Below are positions 53,501 to 64,000 of a stretch of 64,000 bases of DNA, one piece after another. The stretch is from Echinococcus granulosus (Eukaryota; Platyhelminthes; Cestoda; Cyclophyllidea; Taeniidae), in contig NW_020170388.1 in assembly GCF_000524195.1 (NCBI RefSeq), positions 261,273-325,272 of the forward strand. The letters run 5' to 3'. A program made the position numbers and the translations under genes. The notes under the pieces are model-generated. The model was given only the letters and a program-made list of their open reading frames with translations, did not search any database and was not told the DNA's origin. Every line of letters starts with the position of its first letter. Position 1 is the first letter of the stretch.

Positions 53501-56500
53501 CAAGGAGGGAGGCATTGGATAGAGTTGTGCTGGGATATGAATATGTCCATAAACATCATAGAAAGCGAAAGAATGGAAAACTAAATAACGAGATCGAGAT
53601 TTTAAGAAACATGAACACAGGTGCAGCGGCTACAGATATTGTTGATACACAGGTGAGGGATATGGATAGATCCTGCAATTACACGGGCACAAAAACCCAG
53701 GTTAGGCCAACTGCTACACGAGGCCTTCTCACAATAAGTATCCTCCCCATGAGAGTTACAAACTCGTTGCAAAGAAGGTCTGCGAAACCAACATAGAAAC
53801 AAAACAGCTCCTGCGATTTACTCGAGAAGAAAGTCACTTCCGGAGGAATGAAATCGAGGTTCACAATCTCACATTAAAGCATGCAGCTTTCAAGCGCAGT
53901 CGACTTTGAAAAAACGAGTTAGAAAGAGAAGTACATTCAAGTAAAGCGATTTTACATCAGCATGAATAAATAGAAGTCTAGATTACACTGATGAGGTCGT
54001 GGACTTACCGAATTTCTTGCGTTGGGATCAGCACCGTGTTCAAGGAGGAGGTAAACAATGTCAGAGTGGCCCTGCTGCGCAGCCAGGTGGAGGGGTGTGA
54101 AGCCTGTGTTGGTAGCCGCGTTGATGTCGGAGGTAGCTAGAGCCACCAGGAAGCGCGCCATATTGAGGCGGCCAGCGTAGCAAGCGGTGTGCAGAGGCGT
54201 GTAGCCCGCCTGTGTCATCGCCGTGGCCTGTGCCCCCTCGTGCACTAACTGCTGTGCCACGGTTACGTGGTCCTCCAATGCCGCTAGGTGCATTGGAGTT
54301 ACACCATTCTGTGGATAGTTTAAATTAGCATGGGTCATTGAGAGCTCCTACTGCACCCACATACCACTTAACCTCATCAAATTTCCTTCAAAAAAAGTCG
54401 TTCCGACTACATATTGTGTTTTCAAAGGTCAAAAAGACCATCAAAAACTTCTATTACTGACCACCTAACTTACACGACAGAGGAGGTTAAAGTTTAAACG
54501 CGACTTTTTGCTATTTATAAAAGTACAAATTTCAAATGGTGAATACTACATTCATTTTTTGACTTGGCGCATAACTAATCTCTGGGAAGCAGCCTCGGTA
54601 CAGAAAGAAGTGACAGCACAAATGAAGTATCCTACGGGCTAACCATTCCAAATTGCAAAATATGCTGCTTGTGCAATTTCACATCGGACTATGCATCAGT
54701 CAGGCGTCCAAGGTCAAGTGGGCGTTTCACGCACTGAATGAACAGTCGCGGTAATGACTGCTGTGCAGGTGGTTTAGGAGTCACCACGGCCGGAAACCAG
54801 CATGCACAAACGTGCAGCTAGCCGCATGAAACGCGTACATTATTCCAGCTGAGCATGTCTAAAGTCTTCCGTACGAGTGATACCCACGAATTTGGGTTTG
54901 ACACCTTCGTTCTCAAGAAACTTCGATCCTCGACACGCGCTGTTGAATACATGCACTACTCTATGCTCCCCTGGCATCTATATTGACGGTATGCAGACTG
55001 ACCCATGCACGACTTGTGAGGGTCTCGAGTCAATGAGTCCTGAGGAATATTTCCTCATGGCATATAACTCATTCTAAGGAAGGATCCACGAGAGCTTCCA
55101 CTGTTCTTATACCACTAATTTCGAAGATTACAGTAGTCAGAGCTTTCCATTACGAAGACCTGAACTACCTAACCTTGTTCTCGTAACGTGTTCCAGTAAA
55201 TTGGGCATAGAAAAAATCATTTGATGCAAAGATTAGTGGATTGCCTAAAAACTGGTAATAGACGTCTGCAATAAACGGTGGCGAGGATCTAGCCTCAAGG
55301 GTTCTACGATGAATTGAAGAATCCGAAGTGCATAAAATATAGTAGGGTAGCGGTTAGGATTCTATTAAAACATCTTCAAAACTTTTCTAACTATACAATT
55401 TCTGCTTAGAAGTCAATTATTTTTTTATCTACAAGAAATGTGCACAAACGTCCCGAGTCATATTGTCAGACGATTAAGCCCTGAGAAGACAACTCTGCGA
55501 GCTGGTCTAGTATCCCTCAAGGCAATGGGCATTCAAACTTTCCCTTTCATTCTGGTCCTTCACATTTCCAAGAAAGAGTATTCGATCCACAAGGGATACA
55601 AAAATGGGATGTTAGGTAACAAGCAGGGCCAACTATTTGCAAACCAGATCACCTAACTGACAAAAGGATAAAACCAAACAAATAAGTGGATAATCTTATA
55701 CTAATGGCACTTATCCAGCCTCCTTTGGTAGTTCAACAAATAACTTCACTGAAGAAAGCGTAGTTACTAACATTAGTGTGGGAGGTGCCTATAGATATCG
55801 CACAAAACAACTTTGAAGGGCCTACCAGGTGGACACGAAGATGAGCTACTTATTCTCAAAAGTAGATGGCACCTGGACTACTTGCAAATATAATTACAAA
55901 TAATACGGATTAATACACTAGTAGTATGCGTATGTCTGTGTGCATAGCAGTCAATCTACAATTAAAGATGGGTTATTCCGTTACAAAGTTGCATCAAGTC
56001 CATCCTTCGCACTGAATTGTTCCAATTTCAGTTTATTCGCAAGCGGTCTACTGGGGCACAGCGATTCAAGGAGTAGCCAAAACCAACCCACAATAGCGTG
56101 TGTGCCCGTGCGATTCGCCGATTGTGCGTGTATGAGCGGCATGAAAATTCAAAAAAAACGAAATTTTCTCCGTGTACAGACGAGAGCGGACGTGCTTGCA
56201 CTTGATTGCTAAGACGCACCAACCAAAAGGACCGAACGCTGTAAGTGAACATGGCCAAGAAGGCGAACTGAGCGACTCCACTTTCGTGCTGAAGGTAAAA
56301 CCAAGTAGTGATGACTAATGCTAGACCATTATAACATAATGGTTTCGAATTCGCACCATTTAAAATTGGGCTTTGTGCATTACCTTTTTGTAACCGCTTT
56401 TAAAGCAAACTATTTCTCTCCCCCCCCCTATCCTTGGAGGATGTTTTTAAAATACTTGCAAAGAATTGCATGCTAAACTTGCTGCGACCATCAATCAACT

Positions 56501-58754
56501 TGAGGCGGTGAAAACGAGCGGATAAAAGTGGACTGCTTAGTCGCAAGACAAACTCGACTAACACGATGAACGCAAGGCTTGTGAACAAGTTGTACTTACT
56601 GAATACTGGCCGAGGTCGAATGCACACAATTGTTTTATACAATTTATTCGGTTGAAAGGAATTTGGGAATGACTGAATGAAATCAAAGTGACTACTTTTT
56701 TTGAAGCCATTCATTTGGTTGGACATTGCTGTCAGAGATATTTTATTATGTATCAGAATGTAAATTAAGGTTAAAAGGCGTTCTACTTTCCATGCTATTT
56801 GCCGCTTTGGGTGGCCATTGAAACGAAAAAAAGCATCTACCTAAAAATTGCAACTCATTCACAAAGTAGATAGTGAGGTGTATAGTTTTCCAGTGGATGC
56901 AAGCGGAAGACTTAGAGACAAGTCATTCACAACACCCTTGCCTGTGCCACGATCTGATGAATCGCCTTCCCACCTAACGAAAGGAAATATGCAAATCCGA
57001 CACTCAGGCCTACAGAAGGCCAAAAATATGCATCTACTCTGGCGCAAACAAGTCGAGCATGATAAGAAAACAGACATTATGTAAATTGTGGAGAAAGAAG
57101 TTGGTGCTTATAAAAGAAAACATGATTCCCTGTCCATATGAATAAGAAAATTCACGGCTCAAAAGACAAAAAAGGAGGAGGTAGTGAGAGGCATCAAATA
57201 CTAATCATTTGCTAGCAAACTTGCCAAGCTATTTGGTAGAGCATTTTCTGCAAAGGGAGCTGGAGATACAACATTGTTAAGAAGACGGTCCGAAACATTT
57301 CTTGCTCCAAGTGGGTTGAATGTGATTTTGAAGTGTCATCTCCGTCAAGAGATGATAGTTTTCAAAGCATTCAAGTGGTGGATGCAAAAAAAGCTTTTTT
57401 ACTAACATTATGCTTTAAAATTTAGAAGACTGACACTGCAAAGATTGTATTAGAAGTGAGAAATTAAAAGAAAACAAATTTAATGTAACTAGTTATCAGA
57501 AACACCTACTCCAGAGGAATCCAGACATTAATGAAGGTTTAAAAAGCAGGGTAATCCATGTCCAACTCGGTAGGAGACAGCTTTCAATGCAACTTAGTTC
57601 GCATCACACCTAATCAAAATTATCATTTTGTCACCGACACAATTAGGGTGATTTACTGAGTACGCTGCTACTTCTTTTGCTCAATGCATTCAAACCTTCA
57701 TTGCATTCTTTCGGTGAAGATGCTAGTGACATTCTATTGAGGACGAATCACCATTATTCTGTCTTCAAGTAGATTATTTTAAAGGATGAAGAAAATCGCA
57801 AGCGCTTCGACTTCTCCTACCGACTTCTGTAAAGGACTAACTATTAATAAAAGGTTCCATTCTTATCATGGAATAGGGTAAAGAATTAGCTTTTTCCCCC
57901 AACACATCTCATCCATTTCAAATCGAAATAACTACCGTGTATATTTTAGGAATTCTGCACCTAACGAATCATTTTTCTTTTAAGAAGGAGGGAGAATTGA
58001 CCTGGCGGCTAGGCCACCCAGTCCATTTGTCAACTCAATAACAATTCCCTCTGCGAAGTGCAGTATAAGGGAATTCAGGAGGATTAGACTCCTAGAACAT
58101 TTGTAAAGGTTCCCAAAGCAGAAAAATCCATCTGCTTTTCAAATTTCACCATTGATTTCGAAGAAAGCATGTCTAGAGAGACGTCCGCCTGTAATCTATG
58201 TGCACATTTTCAAAATCATTGAATTTGATTACAAGGTTTAATGCTAAAAGCTCGTGATGGCTAAATATGATCAATCCTGGAACCTTCATCGGGAATTTAA
58301 AAAAAGGTCAAAATTATCTGGTGAAAAAATAGCGCTTTCCTACTCTTAGATTTTATGCGATGATTCCAGTACCATCAACCTATCTTAGGAGCCAAATGCA
58401 AAGCACCTCCCACCTGCGGCGATCTTACTGTCTGAGGGTGACATTAGGAACAAGTCGATCACTTCTTCCCACATTCCATATTTATGATATTCAGTGCGAG
58501 CATTCAAGGGACTCACATGTGCACAAACACGGCCTTACCTTAGCCTTGTGCTCGGCATCGGCCCCATTGAGGAGGAGCAGTCCAACCATGTCAGAATTAC
58601 CTTCCTGAGCAGCTAGATGGAGGGGTGTGAAACCGCAGCGCGACTCGCGATTGGTGCTCCGTATGGGGTCGCGGTCGTTGGCCAACAGGAGCGCTGCAAG
58701 GTCCTGGTGGTTCCGCTTCGCCGCAATGTGCAACGCTGTATAGCCATTGCCCGC
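28832..58754 (-). CDS. ANK: Ankyrin (ANK/unc-44 family), 3' part, 5' end outside window
   Basis: Large adaptor that ties membrane proteins to spectrin. Exons in transcript order: 58754-58539, 54308-54009, 51817-51619, 51281-51177, 50123-50064, 49939-49910, 48403-48269 (or to 48292), 46746-46665, 43837-43652, 42969-42779, 41938-41407, 38938-38432, 38357-38155, 37938-37732, 35370-34954, 34341-34147, 33724-33695, then three alternative last exons (32075-31681, 30658-29937, 29574-28832). Reading phase agrees at every junction. Domain order is ANK repeats, ZU5, ZU5, UPA, death and an acidic tail, which is diagnostic of true ankyrins. About 19 N-terminal repeats must lie beyond base 64000. All sites are GT-AG; the weak donors are noted in the part entries. 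Confidence 0.9.
29937..30658 (-). CDS. ANK: Ankyrin alternative last exon 2
   Basis: About 240 codons in one frame, ending in TGA at 29937. The text is Pro/Ser/Thr-rich (SPQYLPPQESDFIGPPTPP) with an Arg-rich stretch (FRLRRSAASSRRHEKKEE) and a final STSTLASMGESTSPME. Two acceptors keep phase 1: TTTGGAG at 30658 and TACACAG at 30616; neither has a strong pyrimidine tract. Codon choice and length argue for real coding. No domain is recognised. It could also be spliced internally to the next exon. Confidence 0.6.
30705..31680. other. Ankyrin intron or 3' UTR, A-rich on plus
   Basis: No gene. The plus strand is A-rich (long A runs near 31357-31380 and 31500-31680), so the minus strand is T-rich, as expected upstream of acceptors. 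A plus-strand 63-codon frame at 30970-31161 has no family match. Confidence 0.5.
31681..32075 (-). CDS. ANK: Ankyrin alternative last exon 1 (or cassette exon)
   Basis: A TCTTTTAG acceptor opens 395 bases of phase-1 frame to a TGA at 31681: about 131 codons rich in Glu, Ala, Val and Pro, with PPPSPDFDIPLIVPTV near the end. No canonical AATAAA was seen in the next kilobase on this strand, which weakens the last-exon reading. An internal G/GTAAAT donor after SEDG (about 31994), also phase 1, would turn the first 82 bases into a cassette exon that joins either of the next two exons in frame. Confidence 0.62.
32080..33694. other. Ankyrin intron, nothing else recognised
   Basis: Intronic sequence with a GAT/GAG triplet-rich patch near 33433-33462 and purine-rich stretches around it. 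A minus-strand frame at 33427-33651 is mostly poly-Ser from that patch and is not counted as an exon. Confidence 0.5.
33695..34341 (-). CDS. ANK: Ankyrin acidic tail exons, including a 30-base exon
   Basis: Exon 34341-34147 (195 bases) encodes VSEKEVVAVAVKRNVQLESA, an acidic middle and DIDVDTASTTAVVGVEG. Exon 33724-33695 is only 30 bases (GSTLISTPTD plus one base), with a TTTTAG acceptor and a GTAAGA donor. Both start and end in phase 1. No fold is recognised; tails of this kind are regulatory and disordered in known ankyrins. The 30-base exon rests on splice sites and phase alone. Its donor for the longer exon is GTGTGT. Confidence 0.68.
34954..37938 (-). CDS. ANK: Ankyrin death domain and start of C-terminal tail (two exons)
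   Basis: Exon 37938-37732 holds the first helices of a death domain: VAVNLGADWVYLAPYLGLSA, DVSDIRANG and MALTCLTLWQERAG, matching the LGLSWAELARELQF, INRIR and ALLNLW pattern. Exon 35370-34954 completes it with ALAHALKQAGREDVLRQS, the usual last helix. It then runs into an acidic, Glu/Ala-rich region (VEGEKAKEMITEKVEVEA) that ends GDTDG. The domain fold is therefore split by an intron of about 2.36 kb. Death domains in ankyrins are small helical modules of uncertain partner. Confidence 0.92.
38155..38938 (-). CDS. ANK: Ankyrin UPA domain (two exons)
   Basis: Exon 38938-38432 has LWLIDCPNLSEVSEMAM, TAVPYLGRFVVYARR, EARIRCVCLTDDSEQKTLE and FEVVARSG. These are the hallmarks of the UPA domain shared by UNC5, PIDD and ankyrins (compare FWLSDCP, TAVPYMAKFVIFAK, LRCYCMTDDK). 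It ends with RAFEENRLNVLLRIKDL and GHLAFMPQQ. Exon 38357-38155 finishes UPA (NPLCVLDLLLPRM) and adds a Ser/Thr/Ala-rich hinge to the death domain. Phases 1, 2 and 1 agree across the junctions. An open frame antisense to the second exon is a shadow. Confidence 0.94.
38939..41406. other. Ankyrin intron between second ZU5 and UPA
   Basis: About 2.5 kb of AT-rich intron with no supported gene or element. The 3' splice site after CCCTTCTACAG leads into UPA. Confidence 0.6.
41407..41938 (-). CDS. ANK: Ankyrin second ZU5 domain
   Basis: One 532-base exon. It opens with LRRRRVHRILTSTIPQYFAL, matching the KKRVCRIITTDFPLYF segment that joins the two ZU5 domains. It goes on with GPDGYVLTSSVDPQVKVTFP, VSPIVTIEPRRRKFHRPI and IPLPTVAGK, then [20 protein letters not shown] and VSFTTTVSAR. 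EPRRRKFHRPI is one of the most conserved strings in the family. A Gln-rich insertion (GAQQQQKGQ) sits in the loop after IPLPTVAGK. Together with the next exon it forms the ZU5-UPA supramodule. Confidence 0.96.
42779..43837 (-). CDS. ANK: Ankyrin first ZU5 domain (two exons)
   Basis: Exon 43837-43652 has FLVSFLVDARGGLLESKRYPG, then MRFIIPPNASVGPLRIICR and PPLNDGEGLACR. These match the first ZU5 of ankyrins almost motif for motif (FLVSFMVDARGG, VVIPPRTC, CRLVK). Exon 42969-42779 continues with EVGPVGVRFNAPILIEVPYC and IVVLRSENGEIWKEH. This ZU5 is the main spectrin-binding module in characterised ankyrins. It follows the linker at phase 2 and hands over to the second ZU5 at phase 1. The donor at 42779 is GTGCGT. 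Confidence 0.95.
43838..46664. other. Ankyrin intron upstream of first ZU5
   Basis: About 2.8 kb, AT-rich. A plus-strand frame at 44370-44612 and a minus-strand frame at 44985-45257 show no family features. No element was recognised. Confidence 0.55.
46665..51281 (-). CDS. ANK: Ankyrin linker exons between ANK repeats and ZU5
   Basis: Five small exons: 51281-51177 (105 bases), 50123-50064 (60), 49939-49910 (30), 48403-48269 (135) and 46746-46665 (82). The first four begin and end in phase 1, so each can be kept or skipped without frame shift. They encode Ser/Thr/Gln-rich and acidic text (SRKVGRTTAYPSQYQ, ENDLIWGEMEYLSQ, PNRESIKASEDVTS, DNLDAEWEMETEP) without a fold. The 48.4 kb exon has two possible donors: a weak G/GTCGGT at 48269 that leads into the 46.7 kb exon, and CA/GTATCT at 48292 whose phase 2 fits ZU5 directly. 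The 30-base exon is the least certain. Confidence 0.6.
51619..58754 (-). CDS. ANK: Ankyrin exons with the last five ANK repeats
   Basis: Exon 58754-58539 (72 codons, phase 0) holds two repeats, NGYTALHIAAKRNHQDLA and GFTPLHLAAQEGNSDM. Exon 54308-54009 (100 codons, phase 0) holds three: NGVTPMHLAALEDHV, GYTPLHTACYAGRLNM and GFTPLHLAAQQGHSDI. Exon 51817-51619 holds the degenerate cap repeat QGLTAAQIARHQHYL and the following TDVLKVVT-like helix (FDTLRTVTTV), then an acidic EEG end. Order and spacing match the canonical ankyrin repeats from about 20 to the cap, including the TPxHxAA to TAAQIA change in the last one. The repeats form the binding surface for membrane proteins. Introns here are 2.2-4.2 kb. 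Confidence 0.92.
54309..58538. other. Ankyrin intron between ANK repeat exons
   Basis: About 4.2 kb. A GC-richer patch at 54660-55077 carries two overlapping plus-strand frames (one from about 54856, one at 54877-55077, with CTTCEGLESMSPEEYF) that resemble no family I know; it may be an element relic. A poly(C) run lies near 56419-56428. No exon of the ankyrin gene was found in it. Confidence 0.5.
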
Positions 58755-61700
58755 CTAGCCAAGTGGCAGAAATGTATCAGAATAGCATTGGTTTTAATCG
58801 AGTATATGACCACACGTACTGTTCCGATCTAGTTATTTGGCTCTGACGTTAGTGTTTGTACTAGTCATACCTACTAGCCTCCCAGTGGTTCTGCATGATG
58901 ATAGTAAAACTGTCTCCAGACTGATGTCCTTTAGAACCTTTTCAAGGGGAACTTGAATATTAGGGATCATTCACCAAAATTAGTAAAAGAATGATACCGT
59001 GCAGCACTGTCACAATAGGCAACGGACCACAGAAACAATTAACACGAAACCGAATTCCTTCCCCGATAATTTCTGATCATAATGGTATTTTAGGAGAGTT
59101 GACCATCCGAAGAAGCTAGTAAACAAAGTACTACGCTGCTGATAAAAAAGTGTTGGGATCAAAATGGGAATGCTCAACACAAACTCCACTTCCTTCACTT
59201 TTCATTATTTTCACTGAAAACCACAGCCAAGATTTCGCAGTGGCATAAACTTTACCATAAACCCTGCACGCAGAAATGAAACGCAAGGAGTAGACTTTGT
59301 GGATTTTAAAAATTGCCGTCCAATTTGGATCAGTAATTAAATCATTAATTTACAATTTGTCCACTTAAACGCACTCTACTTTAAGTATTCTTTTTCTCAT
59401 CGTTCTAAAGGAGTAAAGCAATTTTTTATAGTGCCCACAGGACTTGGAATGAACCTGATTGCTTGCAATCAACAGAAACACCACAGTGACCAAAAGGAGG
59501 ATACTCTTATTAGGCTAATGAGATGGAAGCATGTGACCTACTAGGAACTGAGGTCGTTGGTATTTAGCTCTGTAATTCACGGATGGAAGGGAGATTCACC
59601 ATTGGTCATAGCAATGCCGTGTGAAGGACGAACAGTATCACCGGAAAAACCAGTCTGCACGTGGTGGAGCACCAACTTAGCATTGCCTGCTGGTAAAAGC
59701 AAACTCTTGATGCTAAGTACAATGGACCACTTTCAAGCACCAAATGCTCGACTATTAGAGCTTCTTCTCTCTTAAGGGGTCTGCGTTTTGCCTATTTCCA
59801 AATGAAGGCTCTAAAACCTAGCTTCCTTAGATACATCGGAATAGAATGAATAAAATCAAAACCTGGGAACACTTTGACATTTTGTTAAATATTTCCTGAC
59901 AATGTTTGGTGAGGTTGGCAGACTTTTCTCATGTGGTGGGGACTCAAAATTATCGTCGAGAGGAGGCAATAAATTGCTGAAAATCCGCTGCAGTAAAGCG
60001 CTTGATTTAATCTGGTAAACAAGGCGGGGGGCGACAACAATCATTCTCGCTACGTTAAAAAGAAGATTCTCTTTATCCTTCTAAAAATGATTAACATTTA
60101 CGCTCAAGCATCTTCAAAACTATGGGCTTTAAGTGTGAATGCTCAATAACCAACAAGTGTGTTGCGAGCAGGTATGAGGAGGTGATATGGCTTATATGTG
60201 ATAAAGGCAGTTGTCCAATTTCGAAGTGATTGATACTTGCATCATGTGGTTCTGCAACATCGTGCCCCGAAGCAAAACCATTGCCTGTCTTCTCCCCACT
60301 TTCGTGCCAATTTTTGTTGGTAATAGATTAGCAACAAAGTCATCAATCCAATCATGCATATTAGATGTAGCCTTGGTAATAAAAAACCTTGTTTCATGGG
60401 CTAATAAACAAGTCGTCCAAAACAATATTCGTTTTTCCAAGCGTCTCACTTCAAATAAAAGTGCACATAACTAGGCATTGGCTATGAATGCAGCCAATTA
60501 CGAAAAGGAAGTGTTCGCCTTAATCCCAGGTGTGCATAGAAAATAATTTAACAGGACGAAAGCGAACTAAGGGTGCAAGGCACCATCGGAAAAATCGACC
60601 ACTACATTCCATGCGACTTCTACTAATTACTATTTATTATTTTTTTTCGCTTCAAATGTATCTACTTTATTGTTCTTAGTTCAACCAATCTGTTTACAGC
60701 ACAAATTGGTAAACCTAGCTTTTGTCAGTTGATGAGTAATACATGTCATGGAGACATGTCGGGGCGTCACCTCTGTGTGACACTAGTAGAGAAGGTGTTA
60801 AACAACTCAAAATCCATTGGCACACAAAAACGCACGCATGTATATTTAGGGAAAAAAAATTTCACAAATTTAGGGTGGTTATTAATTCGATCTTGCATAG
60901 TTCTGACGTCCATTATCCTAAGGTAAAATCGCACTTCACCTCCTTCCGTTTTACTAATTGTAGTTACAACCTACAACCCTCGTGCCAAGCACTACGGTTA
61001 GGTTGAATACTTCCCCATGGACGTTAGCAATCCGTGGGCAAAAATACGCACACGAGAATTTCATCCAATACCAAGAGTGAATACGCCTATTCCTCCAGAG
61101 ATTCCTAATGCTTGGAGTTATTTAAAACACCTAATCCTTTTGGTTGTAGATGTGCGAAGACATTGACTTTATGAAGTGACTATGAAATTATGAGTCCATG
61201 GCTTCAAGTAGCACCACTTTTCAGAGTTAAGTGTGTACATTGATCGAGTTTATTTCCACAGCAATCCATCACGTAGCCATGCGTGACTACTCTGGTGCAG
61301 ATTACAGCTTGGATGGAGTCGAAAATTGTGCAGGGCCTACGTGTAGTGCAGAGCAGCCACTGCTTCGAATTTGATGATTAAGTGGCATAGCAAGTGAATA
61401 GGAAAACTATTGCTCACATCTTGGATCTCATTATGAATGATTTAAGGTAATACCCTCAAACATGCGCAGTCAAAGTTGGAATTCATAATGAAAAATTGGC
61501 GGAAGTCTACCTTGAAGAATAATCCCCTAGGTAGACTGAAGAGGAAAGCTGTTTAAGAAACCCGAAAACAAGAGCTCCCAATGGTCGGTAAAAACATAAG
61601 AATAGTAACACCGTTAGTTTTAGCGAAGGAAGCTCGAAGAACGACAAGGGAGGGAAGTTAACTGTAATTACATGTAAGCTGTTGACAACACACCCAAAAA

Positions 61701-64000
61701 GGGGGCTAGATAAAAGGGGATATCTATGGGAAGACATCCCAAAGCTCAAAGAAATTGGTTACGAGGGCGCTTATGCACGTAATGCGTTTGGTGCCGGTCT
61801 CACAGGTTTGTTATGCCCTGTCCAAAGTTATGCCGCTTAAACCTGAAAGCCCAAATTTTTTTGATATCTAAAGTACGCTACAGACGCACACCGAGTCATG
61901 GTGCCAGGTGAACAACTCGTGCTGTACAGCCTCTGGCTCCCTTTATTCTTTTACTTGAGCTTATCCCCCAATTTCTCGTCCCGCCCCCACCACCTTGTAT
62001 GGTAAATGTCTTAGAGGAAAATAGATCGCAACTGCCCGGACACTTTGCTGCTTTAATTTAACAACATTTTTATTTTCAGTTTTAATCTTCTTTTTTTAAA
62101 TTAAATGTATCACATCGACGTGATGTGCAATTTCAAGCGAGAAAACATGGACGTCACAGATGACAGTAGTGGTAAACGCGCTAAGAGCCACAAAAACTTT
62201 TGATCCAAACCAAACAGAGCTCGTTTTAATGTGAGAAACTAAAAATCCGCGCTTAGGTGAATTGGCATACTTGGAGTGTGGGGTGGAAGTGGCCTAACAT
62301 TCCACACCTTTGTCTCATTTATCCTTGATCGCTTGGACCATCGTAATCAAGAAATACAAGTTGTAGAAGAAGGAATTTAATCATGCCTGACAGCTAAATG
62401 ATTATCTTTAGTCCGATTATTTGCTGGGTGAAGGGAATTACACGAGTAAAATGAAAAAAACACTTCCGAAGTCATTTCGCCTAGTAAAATGCAGCAGCTA
62501 TGCACAGAGCGCTCGATTTAAATGATTTGTTAAAAATTTGACGCAAAGAATCTTTGTAACATTTAAAATTAGACTCTAATAATCAAATCGCATTTGCCGA
62601 GGATCGAGTCCCCTGGTGACTTCCACAGGTGCCACCTGACACTGAAAGTACTAGAATTTAGTCAACTAATACGGAAAAGAAGGATACGGAAATCATTTTA
62701 GATTAAAGAACAGAAATGACTTATCCTTCCATGCATTAAATTCTGAAGCAATCAAGCACCGTTATGACTCGATTTTGTTTGCTATTTGAATGCGTGATTT
62801 CCTATGCATGGCTCTGGGAGATTTTAAGCCAGCAAACCAATCGCGTCAACGAAAAACAAAAAGCATTTCCTTGATAAAGTGTAATCTTCCTCACAAACCT
62901 CCAAGAAAACAAGTAAAGATATTATATCGTTAGTATTACTTAGAGCAGATGCAAATGAATAAGCGTTCAGTTTTATCCTCATTCAAAAGTACGTCTTAGA
63001 TTATCTAAAGAAAATACTCAGCCGTAATCGTATTCTGCACTTTTTCGAGCAAAGGGAAAGAAATAAATTTCGACCTCATTTTTTCCGGAAAGGTAAAATA
63101 CCAAACCAAGTTTATTCAATGCATTGGAATACGATCTTGAAGTGGAGTTTTGTGTGAGCAAAGGGATTTTGTAGCAAGGCGAGGGAAGGTGTTTGGATAC
63201 TATGCCCAAAAGCGCACAAAAGAGGAAGCAGAGCTTTGTTTAAACAGAATTATAAGGCCACTTGTAATGTGAATGAAAAAAAAACCATTCTGATAAGGGT
63301 GTTTCGCTTAAATAACCGACAAATGAAAACCATATGTTAACACGCAGTAGTGTTCACCTTATTTGGTTATTTTAAAGTTAAATCAAAAAGGAAGAAGCAT
63401 TACTGACGTAGGACAATTTTAACAACATAGTATTATCTTAAACTCCATCGCCTGTTTAAAAGCTGGGCTCGAGAAGTTGATTAAACATGTAATAAAAAAT
63501 CACTGCTAGTAATCATCTACCAATGTGGTTTGAGCCAACACTGAATGATTTCATTCATTCCGCCAAAGTGGTCAGTGAAACCAATGAATAATGTGTTGCA
63601 TATCAACTCCATATCCGAGGCATCATCCCAAACACATTTATTAAACCACTTTTTTCGGCAAAAAAACTCATATTTACGGATCCTGCTGCAACTCAAAGAG
63701 GAACTTCCCGAACACGCCTGAGGCGTGGTGATCCAACGAATTAATTCCGATACGTAGTCAGTCAGTTATGGTGGATATAACTCACCTTTTTAAAAATAAT
63801 TGATATCTTAGAATCTATGGTGAAAACAATAATTACCAAGTCAATTAAAAGCCCCTAAGGGACGCATTTAGTTAGTTTAAATCTGCCCTCTTGAGGTAAG
63901 ATTAATGACAAGCGTCAAATTTTAACCAACTCAGCGGTAGAGAGGGAAGATATTTGTACCGAATAAATAAAAGCCCAAACTCACTTGAAATACGGTACCT
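58755..64000. other. Presumed ankyrin intron, upstream exons beyond window
   Basis: No ANK-repeat pattern was found on the minus strand here, although the exon at 58754 starts inside the repeat array. This stretch must therefore be at least 5.2 kb of intron, or hold exons too diverged for me to see. A short inverted repeat CACATC-GACGT-GATGTG lies at 62111-62127. Open frames at 60192-60449 (minus) and 60211-60474 (plus) overlap each other and match nothing. Confidence 0.5.

Noticed and set aside
56341..56361. TTTCGAATTCGCACCA, resembling a tRNA T-arm and 3' CCA region
   Set aside because: No matching A box, anticodon arm or acceptor stem upstream.
60192..60474. Overlapping open frames on both strands of similar length
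   Set aside because: Neither resembles an ANK repeat, transposase or other family; likely chance.
62111..62127. CACATC-GACGT-GATGTG inverted repeat
   Set aside because: A 6-bp stem is expected by chance in a window this size and has no feature beside it.

Overview
This is a eukaryotic, AT-rich window with large introns. It most probably comes from a parasitic flatworm, and a cestode is the best guess. The guess rests on the Cu/Zn superoxide dismutase, whose whole protein has the look of tapeworm cytosolic SODs, and on small GT-AG exons of higher GC content set in long AT-rich introns. Three genes are supported. Each was rebuilt exon by exon by matching protein families and checking that every splice phase agrees.

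Layout. About 1-10.1 kb is intergenic. It holds a pair of diverged repeat copies, a long GGT/TGG microsatellite interrupted by a 100-base N gap, and the decayed integrase of a Ty3/gypsy-type retrotransposon. At 10.2-18.2 kb, minus strand, lies an 18-exon gene for the long form of tRNase Z (ELAC2 family, about 875 aa). Head to head with it, across about 970 bases, a three-exon cytosolic Cu/Zn SOD gene (152 aa) runs on the plus strand at 19.2-21.56 kb. About 21.6-27.9 kb is mostly intergenic, with one long orphan open frame on the minus strand and a patch of decayed coding-like sequence ending in a short poly(A).

From about 28 kb to the right edge, the minus strand carries the 3' two-thirds of an ankyrin (ANK/unc-44 family) gene. 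In transcript order it encodes five ANK repeats that match the last five of the canonical 24, a linker made of small exons, two ZU5 domains, the UPA domain, a death domain, acidic C-terminal exons, and then three successive exons that each enter in phase 1 and end in their own stop. The 5' part of the gene, with the remaining ANK repeats, must lie beyond base 64000.

The three genes have unrelated jobs: tRNA 3'-end maturation, superoxide removal and membrane-spectrin anchoring. They are not an operon. The shared upstream region of tRNase Z and SOD could act as a two-way promoter. I see no CRISPR array, rRNA or convincing tRNA gene, and no wholly new system. The most interesting structure is the phase-1 modular 3' end of the ankyrin gene.
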